This document shows positions 28,815-31,044 of a stretch of 31,044 nucleotides of DNA, piece by piece. Under the pieces are notes generated by a model. It was not told the DNA's origin. It ran no database searches and saw nothing but the letters and a program-made list of their open reading frames with translations. This stretch comes from Anaerolineae bacterium (lineage in GTDB: Bacteria; Chloroflexota; Anaerolineae; B4-G1; SLSP01). The position numbers and the translations under genes were made by a program. The DNA lies in assembly GCA_018055515.1 (NCBI GenBank), contig JAGPHL010000003.1, forward strand, positions 3,489-34,532, read 5' to 3'. Positions within the stretch are counted from its first letter, which is position 1. Every line of letters starts with the position of its first letter.

Positions 28815-29837
28815 ATGCGCTATTTGATCACCGGCGGCGCCGGGTTCATCGGGACGAATTATGTGACGCGGTTGCTGGCTCGCGGCGAGACGGTGGTGCT
28901 CTTCGACAACCTCTCGCGGCGCGGCGCGGCGCGCAATCTGGCGTGGTTGCGGGACACGTGGGGCCCCGACGCTTTTACCTTCATTCGCGGCGATGTGCGG
29001 GACGCGGAGCTCCTCGTCGCCAGCGCGCGTGACGCTGACGTGATCGTGCATCTGGCCTCGCAGGTGGCGGTGACGACCTCGGTGCAGGATCCCCGCACCG
29101 ATTTCGAGTGCAACGCGCTGGGCACCTTCAACGTCCTCGAGGCGGCGCGGCTTTCCGGGCGCGCTCCTCTCGTGCTGTACGCTTCCACGAACAAAGTCTA
29201 CGGCGGGATGGAAGAGCTGCGTGTGGAGGAGCTGGAGACGCGCTATGCCTACCGTGATTATCCTCACGGCATCCCCGAAACGTATCCCCTGGATTTTCAC
29301 TCGCCCTACGGGTGTTCAAAGGGCGCGGGCGATCAGTACGTCCGGGACTATGCGCGCATCTACGGCCTGCCTACGGTGGTTTTCCGCCAGAGTTGTATCT
29401 ACGGCCCGCATCAGTTCGGCATGGAGGATCAGGGCTGGGTGGCGTGGTTCATCATCGCTGCTTTGCTGGGCCGGCCCATCACCATCTACGGGAATGGCAA
29501 GCAGGTCCGCGACGTGCTGTTTGTCGAGGACTTGCTGAACGCCTACGATGCGGCGATCGCGCGGAGCGACCGCGCGGCGGGGCAGGTCTACAACGTCGGC
29601 GGCGGACCGGCACAGCAGCTCGCGGTCTGGAGCGAGTTCGGTCCCCTGCTGGAAGCCCTGTTGGGACGGCGGGTCCCCGTCACCTGGGGGGAGTGGCGCC
29701 CCGGCGACCAGCGCATCTACGTCTCCGATGTTCGCAAGGCGGCGCAGGACCTGGGCTGGCAGCCGCAGGTGGGAGTGGAGGAGGGCATCACGCGGCTGTT
29801 TGCGTGGGTGTCAGCCAACCGTGTGTTATTTCAGTGA
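28815..29837 (+). CDS. CDP-paratose 2-epimerase-like SDR protein
   Basis: This is a 340-residue NAD-dependent SDR enzyme. The dinucleotide loop is TGGAGFIGTNY, the Ser-Thr site is YASTNKVYG, and the YxxxK motif is intact in HSPYGCSK. The stretches FRQSCIYGPHQFG and EDQGWVAWFIIAALLG are typical of CDP-paratose 2-epimerase (RfbE, tyvelose synthesis). Close relatives act on other sugars, so the substrate is a best guess. The ATG has GGGGAG upstream. It is 49 bases past the flippase-like gene; a six-base-pair hairpin (CCTCAG/CTGAGG, 28770-28792) lies in the gap. Confidence 0.9.
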   Translation: MRYLITGGAGFIGTNYVTRLLARGETVVLFDNLSRRGAARNLAWLRDTWGPDAFTFIRGDVRDAELLVASARDADVIVHLASQVAVTTSVQDPRTDFECNALGTFNVLEAARLSGRAPLVLYASTNKVYGGMEELRVEELETRYAYRDYPHGIPETYPLDFHSPYGCSKGAGDQYVRDYARIYGLPTVVFRQSCIYGPHQFGMEDQGWVAWFIIAALLGRPITIYGNGKQVRDVLFVEDLLNAYDAAIARSDRAAGQVYNVGGGPAQQLAVWSEFGPLLEALLGRRVPVTWGEWRPGDQRIYVSDVRKAAQDLGWQPQVGVEEGITRLFAWVSANRVLFQ

Positions 29838-29840
29838 GGC

Positions 29841-29900
29841 GTAATGCGTACTACGTAAGAGAGTGGCATCACGCATTACGCATTACGCATTACGGATTGC
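29841..29900 (+). repeat. Heptamer array, GCATTAC type, with inverted copy
   Basis: Five units run from 29866 to 29900: GCATCAC, three exact GCATTAC and a degenerate GGATTGC. An inverted copy (GTAATGC plus GTACTAC, 29841-29854) precedes it, so GTAATGCGT at 29841-29849 can pair with ACGCATTAC at 29871-29879. The array ends five bases before the ATG of the next gene and occupies the place where its ribosome-binding site would be. Same repeat family as 3904 and 17749. Confidence 0.9.
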
Positions 29901-29905
29901 CATTC

Positions 29906-31044
29906 ATGCGAGTTCTCATCGTTCTGACTTACTACCGTCCTCACACCAGCGGGTTGACTATCTACGCTGAACGGCTGGCCGGCGCGCTGGCGCAACGCGG
30001 GCATCAGGTGACGATTCTGACGTCGCGGTATGATCCGCGCTTGCCGGGGGAAGAGTGGCTCGAGGGGGTGCGGGTGGTGCGCGCGCCAGTGTTGTTCCGC
30101 ATCAGCAAGGGCGTCATCATGCCGACTTTTGGTTTTCTGGCGTGGAAACTCGTCCGCGAGGCGGATGTGCTCAGCCTGCACCTGCCGCAATTCGACGCGG
30201 CGGGGGTGGCGTTGCGCGGACGCCTTTTGCACAAGCCGACCGTGCTCACCTATCATTGCGACCTGCGGTTGCCGCCGGGCGTTTTCAATCGGGCGGTCAA
30301 TCAGGTCGTCCATTTGATGAACTGGTTGGCAGGGAAATTCGCACATCGTATCGTCGCCTATACGCAGGATTTCGCCGATCATTCTTCCTATTTGCAGCGC
30401 TTCACGGAGAAGTTGCGCGTGATTCCGCCGCCGGTGACGCTCCCCGACGCGGGGCCTTCGGGCGTCGCCGCGTTTGCCAGGATGCACAATCCCGCCGGAA
30501 ATCATCCCGTCATCGGCATGGCGGCGCGACTTGCGGCGGAGAAGGGGGTGGGGGTGCTGCTGGAGGCTTTCCCGCGCATTCTCGAACGCTATCCCGACGC
30601 GCGCATCCTTTTCGCCGGGCAATATCAGCACGTGCTCGGCGAGCAGGCCTATGCCCAACAGCTCGACCCGCTCATCCGCCGTTATGAGCAGACCGGGCAA
30701 TGGAAATTCCTGGGGGTGCTGAATCCGCTGCAGATGGCGGCCTTTTATCCCAACCTGGACGTGTTGGTGGTGCCGAGCCTCAACTCCACGGAGTCTTTTG
30801 GCCTGGTGCAGGTGGAAGCGATGTTGCACGGCGTGCCCTGCGTGGCGAGCGACCTGCCGGGGGTGCGTCAACCGGTGCGGCTGACGGGCATGGGGGAGAT
30901 CGCGCCCGTGGGAGACGCCGAAGGGCTGGCGACGGCGGTGCTGCAGGTGTTGGAACATCGCGCCGCGTATGTGCGTTCAAAAGAAGAGATTGCTGCCATG
31001 TTCGCGCCGGAGCAGACGGCGGCCGCGTATGAGCGGCTCTTTGC
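29906..31044 (+). CDS. GT4-family glycosyltransferase, cut at the right edge
   Basis: About 379 residues are present and the frame is open at the edge. The N-terminal Rossmann part begins MRVLIVLTYYRPHTSGLTIY, with the glycine turn of GT-B enzymes, and includes LTYHCDLRLPPG. The C-terminal part contains GMAARLAAEKGVGVLLEAFP and the retaining GT4 signature PSLNSTESFGLVQVEAMLHG, in which the Glu-x7-Glu pair contacts the donor sugar. Only a few residues are probably missing. It transfers a sugar from a nucleotide donor, here most likely into a surface glycan. There is no ribosome site, since the heptamer array ends five bases upstream. Confidence 0.92.
   Translation, partial: MRVLIVLTYYRPHTSGLTIYAERLAGALAQRGHQVTILTSRYDPRLPGEEWLEGVRVVRAPVLFRISKGVIMPTFGFLAWKLVREADVLSLHLPQFDAAGVALRGRLLHKPTVLTYHCDLRLPPGVFNRAVNQVVHLMNWLAGKFAHRIVAYTQDFADHSSYLQRFTEKLRVIPPPVTLPDAGPSGVAAFARMHNPAGNHPVIGMAARLAAEKGVGVLLEAFPRILERYPDARILFAGQYQHVLGEQAYAQQLDPLIRRYEQTGQWKFLGVLNPLQMAAFYPNLDVLVVPSLNSTESFGLVQVEAMLHGVPCVASDLPGVRQPVRLTGMGEIAPVGDAEGLATAVLQVLEHRAAYVRSKEEIAAMFAPEQTAAAYERLF

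Overview
The window is a GC-rich bacterial chromosome segment, almost fully coding, with 25 well-supported genes plus two very small candidate ORFs. No rRNA, tRNA, CRISPR array or transposase was recognised. The organism is probably a member of the Chloroflexota (Anaerolineae-like). This is inferred from a long SecA with lineage-style insertions, the DUF2089/SHOCT-like gene pair, a K+-independent-type membrane pyrophosphatase, a clustered fhs-folD pair and a KaiC-like ATPase. No marker gene settles it.

Left block (1-10287, all minus strand, transcribed right to left): secA, a winged-helix protein, a single-domain KaiC-like RecA ATPase, two small three-helix membrane proteins whose ends overlap, adenosine deaminase, a glycoside-hydrolase-like TIM-barrel protein, a HIT-domain protein with an unusual N-terminal extension, and a lactate racemase (LarA) family protein cut by the window edge. 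Spacing is tight, with ATGA overlaps. The winged helix, KaiC and two membrane genes look like one uncharacterised module.

The gap between secA and the next block (10288-10900) is the largest non-coding stretch. It holds the secA promoter, a set of competing hairpins around an 11-codon ORF with a near-perfect ribosome-binding site, a second hairpin, and a consensus sigma70-type promoter for the next gene.

Middle block (10901-20475, plus strand): a DUF2089 regulator and a coiled-coil/SHOCT-like protein, a strong terminator, an unrecognised 255-aa protein with its own promoter, membrane H+-pyrophosphatase and a terminator, a small protein made of two CQLG repeats, formate-tetrahydrofolate ligase, FolD, a CBS-CBS-ACT protein, a YfcE/MJ0936-type phosphodiesterase and a cyclic-nucleotide-binding-domain protein. 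fhs and folD together interconvert formate, 10-formyl-, methenyl- and methylene-tetrahydrofolate.

Right block (20411-31044): two divergent runs of surface-polysaccharide or lipid-linked-glycan genes. The minus-strand run is GT2 glycosyltransferase, SDR nucleotide-sugar enzyme, DegT aminotransferase, YfhO-like membrane protein and GT39-like membrane glycosyltransferase. The plus-strand run is a flippase-like (UPF0104) membrane protein, a CDP-paratose 2-epimerase-like protein and a GT4 glycosyltransferase cut by the window edge. The two runs share a compact divergent promoter region at 27664-27710.

Four short tandem-repeat arrays lie directly upstream of start codons. Three are heptamers of one family, (G/C)CATTAC, all reading the same way relative to the downstream gene. 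The fourth is an octamer (AGCGAAAA). With the wHTH-KaiC-membrane module and the structured leader at 10554-10659, these are the most unusual features of the window.
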